Of a DNA stretch of 64,000 bases, positions 23,290 to 35,461 are shown piece after piece (the first letter of the stretch is position 1; each line of letters starts with the position of its first letter). The stretch is taken from assembly GCA_036417435.1 (NCBI GenBank), contig CM070903.1, positions 82,763,501 to 82,827,500 on the forward strand, written 5' to 3'. Origin of the DNA: Inia geoffrensis. Taxonomy: Eukaryota > Chordata > Mammalia > Artiodactyla > Iniidae. The position numbers and the translations under genes were made by a program. The notes beneath the pieces are model-generated. The model was not told where the DNA came from. It saw nothing but the letters and a program-made list of their open reading frames with translations, and did no database searches.

Positions 23290-25300
23290 GGTATATCCAT
23301 TGGAAAGGCCTAATCAAGCATTAGTGAGCACCCTACCCAGACTGTGGTATCCAAAATCCATTTCACACTTAAAGAAACCAGAGCTCTTTGGAGAAATGAT
23401 TGATTCCATATCTGGGGCAGGAAATATGTGAGTTGAGCCTGAAACGTGTCAGGAAATCAGAAAGCCATCAAAGGCACCACTGTCCCAAAATGGGACAGTT
23501 TCCCAATTGCCCAAATTGTCCATGAGAATAGTAAATGCAATTATTTGAAATACCCCAAATATGTTCACGAGTTCATAATAATCCTTAAAAAAACAAAACA
23601 AAACTCGTTGGTCACCTTTGGAAGATGCTTGGGAAGAATTCATTATTTTTAAATCTCATAATTAAAAAGGGAAAAAAGAGAAAGCATTTATCCCTACTTT
23701 TCCTACACAGATTGTACCTCAGTGTAAATAAAGAGCTGATAAGTTTCTTTATAGATGTACTCCAGCTAATAAATAAAGAAGAACGATATAATATTGCCAT
23801 TTTGCAAACAACGATATAATGGATCTTGGTATTGATCACCAATGACTGCTAACACCACATGAAGAAAGAAAAACAGTTATTATATACCTCCTGATAGAAA
23901 TATACAACTGCTATTTACATCTTGCTCCTCCCCTTAAAAAAACTGAACCTTAATCTGATCAAGCCTCCAGACCTACCAATTTACGGGAAATAAAGGGGAC
24001 AGAGAAATGGTAAACAACACTACAGGGGCACAATCAACAAAATCCAAAATCCAGACGGAGGAAAATTCTGCAGAATAACTGAATTGTTAGGGAAAAAGAA
24101 GAAAAGAAACAGGGGAGGGATATCTGTTAGGGTTCAATCAGAATATCAAAACGACTTTGTGTGATATAAGGGATTTATTATAGGACTTAGACCTGACATA
24201 ACTGGAAGGGCTGGTTAAGCACTCTGTGTAAGTCAGTTGCCCCTTCATCTGGTGCTGGGCCTGACATCAGGGAGGCTGCTGGTTAGGATGAGCAAAAACA
24301 AGCTGGAACCTTTGTCTTTGTCTCCAGGGAACCCGTGTTGGTCTCTCTTCCACTCCAAGCCTCCAACTTTGATGATGTAGATGATCTACAGAAAAACTAG
24401 TGCAATTCTTAAGAAAGCTGCACATAATCCTGATCCATTGACCATTATGTCCATCAGTCAAACTTGAATTTGCCTCTATATTTTTCATTTCATCATTTTT
24501 TACTATTAATCAATTTTAAAGCATTTTATACAAGTTCAGTTAAAATGTTACAGTTGTCACAAACTTGAAATATGTTGCATTGATAATGATGCCTTTTTCT
24601 GAAAGACACACAAAATTTTTACCTAAAATTCACTAAAAAGTATCAACAATTTTGCCAACAGCAATAAAATTATACTAAACTTTGCTTCAGCCACACCTGC
24701 AACTATATGTTAATCCTCCCATTATGATGATAGTCAAATTGGCCATTGTATACCACGGAACAAAAGAGCAAACGACCTGGTCCTAACCGGTTCATATGTT
24801 CCTCACACCCCTCTCTCTATGCCCACTCATTGCAACTGGGCAGAAGACTGGTGCAATATGCATAGTTTTTGCTAAGCGCCCGTATGATGAACTCCGATGT
24901 TTTCTATTCCATTATATTCTAGTATATTCTATTTCATTTAAAAATAAAAAGCTGGTTGAGAGCCACTAACTTGATTTCATAACCTACTAATGGATTGTGG
25001 CCGGCAATTTGAAAAACACTGCCTTAGGCTGGGTTATATTTACATTATTAAAGTCCCCTCACCCTGCTTCTTAATGTTTAAATTCAGTTAACTCCTGAGT
25101 CTCTGTATCTTTGTCTTTATTCTCCATGTCTGTGGTTTTTGATTGCCACCGCCTTACAGTGATTTTTACAGTTCAGGGATAGGATGGAAATTCTGAGTGT
25201 GGGTGATTTTGTAGATGACACGGTTTTCTTCTTCCTTCAAAGAGAAAAGTCAACATGACTAGGCAATAACTCAGTTCTGTTAGATTTCCTCTTATTCAGC
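23290..25300. other. Intergenic, largely unassigned
   Basis: About 2 kb with no recognised SINE or L1. 24,120-24,420 may be an old interspersed repeat I cannot name. Frames at 23,446-23,842 and 24,267-24,488 have no recognisable domains. Confidence 0.4.
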
Positions 25301-25315
25301 ATCTCAGGGACAGGT

Positions 25316-25681
25316 TTTTGATTTTTTTTAAAAAATAATCTATTTTATTTATTTATTTATGGCTGTGTTGGGTCTTCGTTACTCCATGCAGGCTTTCCCT
25401 AGTTGTGTCAAGTGGGGGTTACTCTTCACTGAGCTGCACGGGCTTCTCATTGCAGTGGCTTCTCTTGTTGCGGAGCATGGGCTCTAGGCACGTGAGATTC
25501 AATAGTTGTGGCATGTGGGCTCAGTAGTTGTTGAGCACGGGCTCTAGAGCGCAGGCTCAGTAGTTGTGACGTACAGGCTTAGTTTGCTCCGCGGCATGTG
25601 GGATCTTCCTGGACCAGGAATTGAACCCGTGTCCCCTGCATTGGCAGGCGGATTCTTAACCACTACGCTACCAGGGAAGTC
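25316..25681 (-). repeat. CHR-type SINE, long form
   Basis: A-rich tail (as T) 'ttttatttatttatttatggctgtgttggg', ending 'ctaccagggaagtcc'. Exact duplication 'ctcagggacaggt' at 25,303-25,315 and 25,682-25,694. Confidence 0.96.
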
Positions 25682-25809
25682 CTCAGGGACAGGTCTTAAA
25701 GTCATTCTTATCATTTGGTCTCTAAAAGTTATTTCTCCTTTTCTGCTTGCAACTCATAAAAACCCTACCTTTTTTTTCCTTTAAACATCTGACAAAGAGA
25801 TATCTTGAA

Positions 25810-26220
25810 AAGGTGTGGATAGATATTGTTCTGATTATTCAATTGCTGCACGAAACTGCAATCATTTTATTATGCTTATGGATTCTGTGGGTCAGTAATT
25901 TAGAGAGGGCCCAGCAGAGATGGCTTGTCTGCTTCACAATGTCTAGGGCTGCAGTGAGAGGAGACTCACATGGCTGGAAGATGAATCATCTGTGGGTTTC
26001 TGTACTCGTATGTCTGGTACCTGGCTGGGATGACTTGGGGCTGGGCTCAATGGGTTCTGTCAGCTGGAGTGATTACATGTGGCCTCTCCATATAGCATGG
26101 GTTCCTCACAGCATGATGACTGGGCTCTGAGAGGGAGCACACAGAGAGTGAGCATTCTAGGATACCCTCTGTCAGTTTCATTACCTGGCCTTAGAAGTTA
26201 CACAGCGTCACTTCTGTCAG
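25810..26220. repeat. Old interspersed repeat, family not assigned
   Basis: 'cacatggctggaagatgaa', 'gtacctggctgggatgac', 'ggcctctccatatagcatgggttcctcacagcatgatgactgggc' is a pattern common in mammalian genomes, but I cannot name the family. The 127-codon frame at 25,747-26,130 is probably this repeat. Confidence 0.5.
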
Positions 26221-26329
26221 ACTCTGTGATTGAAGAACTTACAAACCCTCCCCAGATTAAAGAGCATAAATGCTACCTCTTGGGGCAGTATTTCGGAACC
26301 ACCACAGGTGTCTGTCTCTGATGATTTTT

Positions 26330-26535
26330 TTTTTTTTTTTTTTTGCGGTATGCGGGCCTCTCACTGTTGTGGCCTCTCCCGTTGCAGAGCACAGGTTCCG
26401 GACATGCAGGCCCAGCGGCCATGGCTCACGGGCCCAGCTGCTCCGCAGCATGTGGGATCTTCCCGGACTGGGGCACGAACCCATGTCCCCTGCATCGGCA
26501 GGTGGACTCTCAACCCCTGCGCCACCAGGGAAGCC
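26330..26535 (-). repeat. CHR-type SINE, ~210-bp form
   Basis: Poly(T), 'gcggtatgcgggcctctcac', ending 'caccagggaagcc'. Duplication 'ctctgatgattttt' / 'ctctgataattttt' at 26,316 and 26,536. Confidence 0.95.
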
Positions 26536-26574
26536 CTCTGATAATTTTTGAATGGGACTTTATGTCTTCTCGTT

Positions 26575-26760
26575 ATTCATGCTCAGCTTTCTTTTATTCA
26601 TTCAACAAACTACTGACTGAGCACCAACCTTACATCAAGCACTGTTTTAAGCACTGAAGATATGAGAAACAAGAGAGATATGATTCTCTTGTTACCCTCA
26701 CGGAGCTGATTAAAAGTGGAGAGAGAGAGTAAACAAATATTCACACAAAGAATGCCACAA
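26575..26760 (-). repeat. L2 3' end
   Basis: 'tcattcaacaaactactgactgagcacc', 'caagcactgttttaagcactgaagat' and 'ttaccctcacggagctgatt' are the reverse complement of the L2 3' terminus. Confidence 0.75.
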
Positions 26761-26991
26761 TATTCATCTATTCAGCTACCTTTTCTTACTTATTCCCTGA
26801 TGATGATTTCCACATTGTTAGCCTCCTCTATGTCCTATAGACTCCATATTGTTTTTACTTAAACCTTTCTAATCTATGTTCTAGGTCTTTCAGTTTTTCT
26901 TGCACTGTTTTTTGTGTTGTTTCCTTTTTTGTTTATTTTTGTGTGTGTGTGTAAATGCCCTGAGATAGAGGTTTCTGGGTTGGTCTTCCTT

Positions 26992-27259
26992 CTTTTTTTA
27001 AAAAATAATTAATTAATTAATTTTTGGCTGCGTTGGGTCTTCATTGCAGTGTGTGGGCTTTCTCTAGTTGTGGCAAGTGGGGGCTACTCTTCGTTGCAGT
27101 GCATGGGCTTCTCATTGCGGTGGCTTCTCTTGTTGCAGAGCACAGGCCCTAGGCATGTGGGCTCAGTAGTTGTGGCTGGCAGGCTCAGTTGCTCCATGGC
27201 ATGTGGGATCTTCCCAGACCAGGGATCGAAACTTTGTCCCCTGCATTGGCAGGCAGATT
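26992..27259 (-). repeat. CHR-type SINE, long form lacking its head (dimer unit)
   Basis: Tail (as T/A) at the left, body to 'ttggcaggcagattttt', then the last ~25 bp of the head are missing. Part of a tandem pair with the next unit. Confidence 0.92.
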
Positions 27260-27574
27260 TTTAAATTAGTTAATTAATTAATTAATTTTGGGCTGCCTTG
27301 GGTCTTTGTTGCAGCACATGGGCTTTCTCTAGTTGTGGCGAGCAAGGGCTACTCTTGGTTGCAATGCGTGAGCTTCTCATTGCGGTGGCTTGTCTTGTTG
27401 CAGAGCACAGGCTCTAGGCACGTGGGCTTCAGTAGTCGTGGAACAGGGCTCAGTAGTTGTGGCACACAGGCTTAGTTGCTCTGCAGCATGTGGGATCTTC
27501 CCGGACCAGGTCTCAAACCCATGTCCCCTGCATTGGCAGGTGGATTCTTAACCACTGCACCACCAGGGAAGTCC
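27260..27574 (-). repeat. CHR-type SINE, long form, complete (dimer unit)
   Basis: Begins with a taat-repeat tail and ends 'caccaccagggaagtcc'. The pair as a whole is flanked by 'tggtcttcctt' (26,981-26,991) and 'tggtctttctt' (27,575-27,585). Confidence 0.93.
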
Positions 27575-27769
27575 TGGTCTTTCTTGATCACTTATTTGCT
27601 CAGTGACATTCCCATTTGCATTTTTATTACTTTTCTTGATATCTTTGGCTCATTTGTTCACCCCCCCCCCAAATATTATAGGCCTACTGGTTTCAGGCAC
27701 TGTTCTGAGCACATGGACACAGAACTCAGACACAGCTTTGCCTCAGACAGGAAATGCACTTTAGTGAAG

Positions 27770-27955
27770 GGGCATAGGCTCTGCTGTCAGGCACATCACA
27801 CCTAGAATTGTAGCTTTATCACTTACTAGTTGGAACCTTACTTGATAAATTATATAGCCCCTTGTCCTCTTTTTCCTCCTAAGGATGATAATACTACTCA
27901 CATAACTAAGACAGTGCCTGGAACTTGGTAGAGCCTCAATATGTATTTATGGCCT
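27770..27955 (+). repeat. MIR
   Basis: 'ggcataggctctgctgtcagg', 'gctttatcacttactagttgg', 'gatgataatactactcac' and 'agacagtgcctggaacttggtagagcctcaat' follow MIR in sense. A C10 run sits at 27,661-27,670. Confidence 0.8.
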
Positions 27956-28431
27956 TTAAATACAGGACTCAGTGGAAAACTCACAGTTAAATCAACACTT
28001 TCAATATAGTGTGAAAGGGTTAATACAAAGGGGCTATATTTAAGATACTTTGTGAACAGAGAGGTGCCACCTAGCCTAGGCTGGCATCTTGAAAAATTTC
28101 CCATAAAATAGTAATTCCCATCTTGGGGTGGGTAGGAGGAAGGAGTACAGAAGCTGCTGAGGGGAATTTCTGAATTGAAGAGCAAAGTCTGAAAAAATAT
28201 ATTCAATATTATAAGGCTATTTTATATTTAGAAAAGTGAAAAAAACTATTGTTTTCATAATTCAAACTACAAGAAGTAAATATAAAATCACCACAGATGG
28301 TAGAGATATTCAGAAGATAGATTATATATTCTGCATATCAGCAACTCTCAAAGGGGAATCATCGTAGTGTCAGGGAAGGCTGGTATGGGATGTTTATAGG
28401 ATGTTTATATATATCACATAGGGGTAGTTTT
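27956..28431. other. Intergenic, no recognised feature
   Basis: No gene or repeat recognised; the 102-codon minus frame at 27,898-28,206 overlaps the MIR and has no known domain. Confidence 0.45.
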
Positions 28432-28784
28432 TTTTTCTTTTTGGCTGCGCTGGGTCTTTGTTGCTGAGTGCAGCCTTTCTCTGGTTGCAACGAGCAGGGG
28501 CTACTCTTTGTTGCAGTGCGTGGGCTTCTCACTGCGGTGGTTTCTCTTGTTGTGGAGCATGGGCTCTAAGCACACAGGCGTAGTTGCAGCACGTGGGCCC
28601 CTGAGCATGCGGGCTTCAGTAGTTGTGGCATGTGGGCTCAGGAGTTGTGGTGCACAGGCTCAGTAGTTATGGTGCACAGACTTAGTTGACCCACGGCACG
28701 TGGGAGCTTACCAGACCAGGGATTGAACCCATGTGCCCTACATAGGTAGGTGGATTCTTAACCAATGGACCACCAGGGAAGTCC
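28432..28784 (-). repeat. CHR-type SINE, long form
   Basis: 'ggctgcgctgggtctttgttgc', ending 'gaccaccagggaagtcc'. Duplication 'aggggtagttttt' / 'aggggtatggttttt'. Confidence 0.94.
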
Positions 28785-28834
28785 AGGGGTATGGTTTTTG
28801 AAAAGTTTGAGAAACTTTACTATAAGAGCTAGTG

Positions 28835-29265
28835 ACTGAGCCTTGAATAATGAGTAGGAATTAGCCAGGTGGAAAAGAGAATTCTGGGCTGTAGGGACAG
28901 CCCTCATAAATGGTCAGGGGTGTGACAGAGCTGGGCTAGTTTGAGGGCTACAAGTGGTTTTACATGGCTGTGAGTGAGCGGTAGAAGTGAGCACGGAGAA
29001 GTTGGCAGGGCCAAATCTTAAAGCACTTGTATGCTCTACAAAAAAAAAGAACACTGGAGAGTTTCCTGGTGGTTCAGTGGTTAGGACTCCATGCTCTTAC
29101 TGCTGAGGGCATGCGTGGGAGACCTAGATCCCACAAGCTGCACGGTGAGTCCAGAAAAAAAAAAAAAAGTAATAATACTGAAGGCAACTGGAAATCACTG
29201 AAGGATTCTGAGGGAGGGAGTGACAAAAGCAGATTTGCTTTCCTAATAGCACCTATAAATTTCCT
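28835..29265 (-). repeat. L2 fragment split by a SINE
   Basis: 'gagccttgaataatgagtagg', 'gccaggtggaaaagagaattctggg', 'aagttggcagggccaaatc' and, after the SINE, 'ctggaaatcactgaaggattctgagg' are reverse-complement L2. Confidence 0.7.
29055..29170 (+). repeat. CHR-type SINE, short form
   Basis: Diverged head 'agtttcctggtggttcagtggttagg', tail poly(A). Inserted in L2. Confidence 0.85.
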
Positions 29266-29574
29266 TCCATAGTCATGATTTCTTCTTTAATCTCGCAGAA
29301 AGTAGTATGTGCAGGCTTATTGACAGTGGCCTGAGTCTTCGCTAGTAACAGTGCTCCTACCATCGTAGATGCCCTCTGTCCCATGCTGACTTTCTCTTTC
29401 TCTTAGACATTTCAGTACTTACTGATTGCAGAACTGTATCCAGATAGTTGTGCTGTTTTGAAGCAGATCTTAGTGAACTGTTACCTTTGAAGTGCCACTA
29501 TTTTACATTTTTGGTGAGCTTATCTAGGAAGTTTCCAGTGCTGAGTTTACTGGGAGGTAGCGAGAGGATGTGAA

Positions 29575-29770
29575 CATAATCTTAGGCTTAGAGGTCCAGT
29601 ACTTGATTCTGTACCTTGCCCTGTATGACTTTAGGCCACAACCGCTCTGAGCTTCAGTTTCTTCATCTGAAACATGGAACTAATAATAATCCCCGTGTAA
29701 AATTATTCTGTGGATTAGAGAAAATGTTCTCTAAGTGCCTGAATCATAGTAGGTACTCAATTAACAGCCA
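29575..29770 (+). repeat. MIR
   Basis: 'gtatgactttaggccacaacc', 'gagcttcagtttcttcatctgaaacatgg' and 'tcatagtaggtactcaatta' follow MIR in sense. 29,771-30,240 is unassigned. Confidence 0.85.
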
Positions 29771-30289
29771 ACTTTGTAAATGTTGTCGTGCCCTGCCCGT
29801 GTGTCTTCAGCACTCATTGTTCCCATGCAACCAACAGCTTCTCACTCCAAGCACCTGTGACTCTCTACCTGAGGGTTTTCTCTTGCCACCTCTTGCCTGG
29901 GGCAGGCTGGAAATGCCAAGAAGTTCATGCCCCCAGAAGCAGGCCTTTCAACCAATGATCAATGGGAGTTGATATATTAAAACTTCTTTCTTGTTCCCTA
30001 GGACAAACTGAAGCCTATATTACATATTCTCCTAGAGGTCCCCCATGGACTGTGACTCAGTTGTTCTCAGTGGTACCTTCTTATTAAAGCACCCTGTATT
30101 GGCTTCTTTCCCTTCTCAGTCTCACTTCTCTATGCCCCTCCCAGTGATCCCCTCCCATATAAACTACTTGGCACTCAAATCCTTGTCTCATGATCTGCTA
30201 CTGGGGAACCAAACTGAAGACAATGGTAGCTATTATTCATTCATTTATTAGTTATTGAGTGCAATGTGTCAGGCACTGTTTCTTATTAC

Positions 30290-30607
30290 TGCTCCATCCT
30301 CCTATAAACTGCTACACCTAGGATTCCTGCTTTTTTGAATTTTTAACAATTATATTATTAAAAACTTAAAGGAAAAATTTAAGGGAAATTGTTTCCCATA
30401 AACTCACCAGCAGAGCACAAAAGTTCTTTTTATTTCTTCCTATTTGCTTCCATTTTTAATACATGTGTGCACATTTATTATAGTCGCAATTGTAGGTGCA
30501 ATCTAGTATTCTGTGTTTTACTTTTCCATTTAGCTTCCTACCATATTCACTTTCTCTAGGCTTCAAAATTTACACTTTAATTGCTGTATTATATTCCACT
30601 ACCCTAT
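30290..30607. other. Intergenic, possible old L1 fragment
   Basis: AT-rich sequence ending 'attatattccactaccctattgtaggacatt', which recalls antisense L1M. It may resume after 31,116. Confidence 0.35.
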
Positions 30608-31026
30608 TGTAGGACATTGTGATGGTTAATTTTATGTGTCAACTTCACGGGGCCATAGAGTGCCCAGATACTTGCTCAAATATTATTTTGAGTGTTAATG
30701 TGCTTGGATGAGATTAACATTTCAATTGGTCAACAGATTAAAACAGACTGCCCTCTCTAATGTACGTGGGCCTCACCCAATCTGTCGAAGGCCTGAATAG
30801 AACAAAAAGGCTGACCCTACCCTAAGTAAGAGCGTATTCCATCTGCCTGACTGCCTTTGGACTAGGACTTTGCCTTTTTCGTGCCTTCAGACTCAAACTG
30901 AAACTTCAGCTCTTCCTGGGTCTACAGCTTGCCAACTCGCTCTGCAGATTTTGGGACGTGTCAGCTTCCATAACTGCATGAGCCAATTCCTTATAATCAA
31001 TCTCTTTACACACACACACACACACA

Positions 31027-31057
<31 letters not shown>

Positions 31058-31115
31058 CCTCTCCCTATCTGCCCCCTTTCTCTCTCAGTTCTATTTCTCT
31101 GGAGAATTCCAATAG
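30608..31115 (+). repeat. Interspersed repeat of the 'gtgatggttaattttatgtgtcaac' type
   Basis: Runs from 'gtgatggttaattttatgtg' through 'ggctgaccctaccctaagtaagag', 'gactcaaactgaaacttcagc' and 'catgagccaattccttataatc' to 'tctatttctctggagaattcc'. I recognise this as a widespread mammalian element with conserved ends but do not trust my memory for its class. The microsatellite inside sits where related copies carry AT-rich repeats. Confidence 0.7.
31009..31080 (+). repeat. (CA)n(CT)n compound microsatellite
   Basis: About nine CA units followed by about thirteen CT units and further CT-rich sequence. It makes the run of LSLSLSL in the local open frame. Confidence 0.95.
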
Positions 31116-31494
31116 AGGCATGGAGATTCTTTTCTATTTTTTCCAAATGTGGCTGGTACTACACATAAAGTCTTTATGCCATAATCTATTTTTTGTCTTT
31201 GATTTTATGAACAATACATGAACACTGTACAAACTGAAAAGATTTTCCTTCTTCCACAATGAAACTCACTGTTACAGACTTCTTGTACATCCTTTCAAGA
31301 AGTACACTATGCCCACGCTGTTCTGTGCTTTTTCCATTCAATAATACACCTTGGTCTTCTTTCATGCCAGCAAATGCTGCTTCAGTGCTTCTGACAGCCT
31401 TGTTCCCTCAGCTCCCCTTGCTACAATATTTTTGTGATAGCATCTCCCCAGCATAGGAACTCTCTCCCTCTCAGTATCTTCCTTTCTCTACTCA

Positions 31495-31985
31495 TTCATT
31501 TAGTCACTCTTTTAGCTGCTTGTCAAATGTTTACTAAGCGTTTACTCTGTGCTGGCACTGAGCCAGGCCATGGGTAGAATGGTGAGCAAAACAGGCCATG
31601 TCCCTGCCCTCATGGAGCTCAGTCTAGGGAAACAGAAGTAATGGACCAAAAATTTCAGAGAAGCTAGGTGAGTGAATTAATGAAGGATGCTTGGAGTGCA
31701 AGGGACCACCACACAGGAGGAGAATCTGGCCCAGAAAGGCTTTCTGAAGGAAATGTCACCTTGCTGAGACCTGAAGAATGAGAAGGAGTTAGCCTAGTGA
31801 AGGACTGTGGGAAAGGTATCCCTGGCAGATGACAAGAGAGGGAGAGGGAGCAAGAAGGGAAGAGGAGAAAGCTAAATATGGAGAATGCTAGTGGGCTGGA
31901 GAAATAAGTCTAGCAAAGTTGGCAGGTCCAGGCCATGGAGGTCTCATGGACTTTGTGCTGGGGCAAAGGGAAACCAAGGAAGGGT
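31495..31985 (-). repeat. L2 3' part
   Basis: 'aaatgtttactaagcgtttactctgtgctggcactgagcc', 'tgccctcatggagctcagtc', 'gaaaggctttctgaaggaaatgtc', 'cttgctgagacctgaagaatg' and 'gcaaagttggcaggtccaggcc' match reverse-complement L2 over about 490 bp. Confidence 0.85.
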
Positions 31986-32124
31986 CTGCTTTTTGTTAAT
32001 TCCTTCAGTTTGATATTTCTCTGTTCCTCCTTTTCTTTTAGATATTTGAATACTTTTAACCTATTGACTTTTTCACTATGTTTTCTGCATTATTTATTAG
32101 TGCTTGTTCTGGGGATTACTGAAG

Positions 32125-33470
32125 GCACCCTTAAGTATTGAAGAAGACATAAATAAATGGAAAGATATTCCATTCTCATGAATTAGAGGAATTAATATTG
32201 TTAAAATGTTCACACTACCCAAAGTAATCTACAGATTTAATGTAATCCCTATCAAAATTCCAATGGCATTTTTTACAGAAATAGAAGAAATAATCCTAAT
32301 ATCTGTATGGAACCACAAAAGACTCTGAACAGCCAAAGCAATCTTGAGAAAGAAGATCAAAGCTGGAGGCATCACATTCCAGATTTCAAATTATATTACA
32401 AAGCTATAGTAATCAAAACAGTAACATGTTAGCATAAAAACAGATCCCATTGATCAATGGAAAGAATAGAGAGCCCATAAATACATGGTAAATTAATTTA
32501 CAACAAAAGAAGTAAAAATACACATTGGAGAAAGGGTAGTTCCTCAACAAATGGTGTTGGGAAAACTAGACAGTCACATGCCAAAGAATAAAACTGAACC
32601 CCTATCTTACACCACACCCAAAAATCAACTCAAAATGGATTTAAAAGTTTCTGTACAGTGAAGGAAACCATTAACAAAATGAAAAGGCAACCTATGGAAT
32701 GGGAGAAAATTTTTGAAAATCATATATCTGATAAAGGGTTAATATCCAAAATACATAAAGAACTCATACAGCTCAATAGCAAAAAGACAATCTGATTTTA
32801 AAATGGGCAGAGGAGCTGAACAGACATTTTTCCAAAGAAGATATACAAATGGCCAACAGGTACATGAAAAAGTGCTCAACATCACTAATCATCAGGGAAA
32901 TGCAAATCAAAATCACATAAGATATCATCTCATACCTATTAGTATAGCTATTATCAAAAAGACAAGAAATAACAAGTGTTGGCAAGGATGTGAATAAAAG
33001 GGAACCCTTGTGCACTGTTGATAAGAATGTAAATTGGTGTAGCCACTATGTAAAACAGTATGCAGGATCCTCAAAATGTTAAAAATAGAACTACCATATG
33101 ATCCAATGACCTACCATATGATCCAATTCTACTTCTGGGTATTTATCCAAAGGAAACTAAGTCACTATCTTGAAAAGATACCTGCACCCAATTTTCCCTG
33201 CAGCATTATATATAATAGCCAATACATGGAAACAACCTAAATATCCATTGATGGATGAATGGATAAAGAAAAAGTGGTGTGCATGTATACACACAAACAC
33301 ACACACACACACACACACCACACACACACTCACTCACACACACCAAGAGGAATATTATTCAGCCATAAAAAGAATGCAATCTTGCCATTTGCACCAACAT
33401 GGATAGACCTTGTGGGCATTATGCTAAATGAAATAGGTCAGACATATTTTTGTCTTTTAAAGATAAAATT
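32125..33470 (+). mobile_element. L1 fragment, ORF2 3' half
   Basis: 'gaagacataaataaatgg', 'taatccctatcaaaattcc', 'gaccctgaacagcc'-like text, 'gcagaggagctgaacagac', 'gggaaatgcaaatcaaaatcac' and 'agccataaaaagaatgc' follow L1 ORF2 downstream of the reverse transcriptase. It contains a 20-bp-type duplication of 'ctaccatatgatccaat' (about 33,091-33,127). Frames are broken. Confidence 0.88.
33291..33345 (+). repeat. (CA)n microsatellite
   Basis: Interrupted CA/CACT repeat inside the L1, at the usual position after the 'catgtatacaca' motif. Confidence 0.92.
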
Positions 33471-34575
33471 TCCCCTTTATCTTTTTTCAGCAGTTTGACT
33501 ACAATGTTTCTAAGCATGGTTCTCTTTATATCTACCCTATTTCATTTCACTGACTTTCCTTCATCTGTAAATGTATATCTTTCACCAAATATAGGAATAT
33601 ATTAATACATTAAAAGGATTATATGCAATGATTAATATAGGAATACATTAATACATTAAAAGGATCATACACCATGATCAAGTGGGATTTATCCCAGGGA
33701 TGCAAGGATTTTTCAATATCTGCAAATCAATCAATGTGATACACCAGATAAACAAATTAAAGAATAAAAACCATATGATCATCTCAATAGATGCAGAAAG
33801 CTTCTGATAAAATTCAACATCCACATATGATAAAAACTCTCCAGAAAGCAGGCATAGAGGGAACATACTTTAACATAAAAAAAGGCCACTTATGACAAAC
33901 CCACAGCTAACATCAGACTCAATGGTGAAAACCTGAAAGCATTTCTTCTAAGATCAGGTACAAGGCAAGGATGCCCACTGTCACCACTTTTATTCAACAT
34001 AATTTTGGAAGTCCTAGCCACAGCAATTAGTGAGGAAAAAAGAAATAAAATGAATCCAAGTTAGACGGGAAGAAGTAAAACTGTCTCTGATTGCAGATGA
34101 CACAATACTATATGTAGAAAATTTTTTTAATGCCACCAGGAAACTACTAAAGCTCATCAATGAATGTGGTAAAGTTGCAGGATAAAAATTAATATACAGA
34201 AACCTGTTGCATTTCTATACACTAACAACAAATTATCAGAAAGAGAAATTAAGGAAACAATCCCATTTACCAACACATCAAAAAGAATAAAATACCTAGG
34301 AGTAAACCTACCTAAGGAGGCAAAAGACCTGTACTCCAAAAACTATAGGACACTGGTGAAAGAAACTGAAGATGACACAAACAGATGTAAAGATATACCA
34401 TGTTCTTGGATTGGAAGAATAAATATTGTTAAGATGACCATACTACCCAAGACAATCTATAAATTCAATGTAACCCCTATCAAATTACCAATGGCATTTT
34501 TCACAGAACTAAAACAAAAATTTTTTTAAATTTGTCTGGAAACACAAAAGACCCTGAATAGCCAAAACAATCTTC

Positions 34576-34702
34576 TACTTTTTTTTTTTCTGGCCATGCT
34601 GCATGGCTTGTGGGATCTTAGTTCCCTAACCAGGGATTGAACTTGGGCCCACGGCAGTGAAAGTGTCACGTCCTAACCACTGAACTACCAGGGAATTCCC
34701 AA
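34576..34702 (-). repeat. CHR-type SINE, short form
   Basis: 'ctggccatgctgcatggcttg', ending 'ctaccagggaattccc'. Duplication 'aaaacaatctt' at 34,564-34,574 and 34,704-34,714. Confidence 0.93.
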
Positions 34703-35461
34703 CAAAACAATCTTGAGAAAGAAGAACAGAGCTCGAGGAATCATGTGCCCTGATTTCAGACTATACTATAAAGCTACAATAATCAAAAGAGTATGGTACT
34801 GGCACAAAAGCAGACACATAGATCAATGGAACTGGATGAAGAGCCCAGAATTAAACTGACACATTTATGATCAATTAATCTATGACAAAGGAGGAAAGAA
34901 TATACAATGCAGAAAAAACAGTCTCTTCGATAAGTGGTACTGGGAAAATCATACAGCTACATGTAAAATAATAAAATTAGAACATTCTCTAACACCACAT
35001 ACAAAAATAAACTCAAAATGGATTAAAGACCTAAATGTAAGGCTGGATACTATAAAACTCCTAGAGAAAAACATAGGTAGAACACTCTGACATAAATCAA
35101 AGCAATTTTTTTTTGGATCCATCTCCTAAAGCAAGACAAATAAAAACAAAAAGAAACAAATGGGACCTAATTAAACTTAAAAGCTTTTGCAGAGCAAAGG
35201 AAACCATCACCAAAACAAAAAGTCAACCTATGAATGGGAGAAAATATTTGCAAATGATATGACCAATAAGGGGTTAAAATCCAACACATATAAACAGCTC
35301 ATACAACTCAAATCTAAAAAACCAAACAACCCAATTAGCAAATGGGCAGAAGAATTGAATAGACATTTTTCCAAAGAGGAAATACAGATGTCCAACAGGC
35401 ACATGAAAAGATGCTCAACATGGTTAATCATCAGAAAAATGCAAATCAAGACCACAATGAG

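Noticed and set aside
25747..26130. 127-codon ORF as a membrane protein gene
   Set aside because: It overlaps an old interspersed repeat and has no start context, exon structure or recognised domain. The hydrophobic stretch comes from T-rich DNA.
31009..33345. CRISPR-like or other ordered repeat arrays
   Set aside because: The short repeats are simple CA/CT microsatellites without spacers of constant length. The genome is mammalian.
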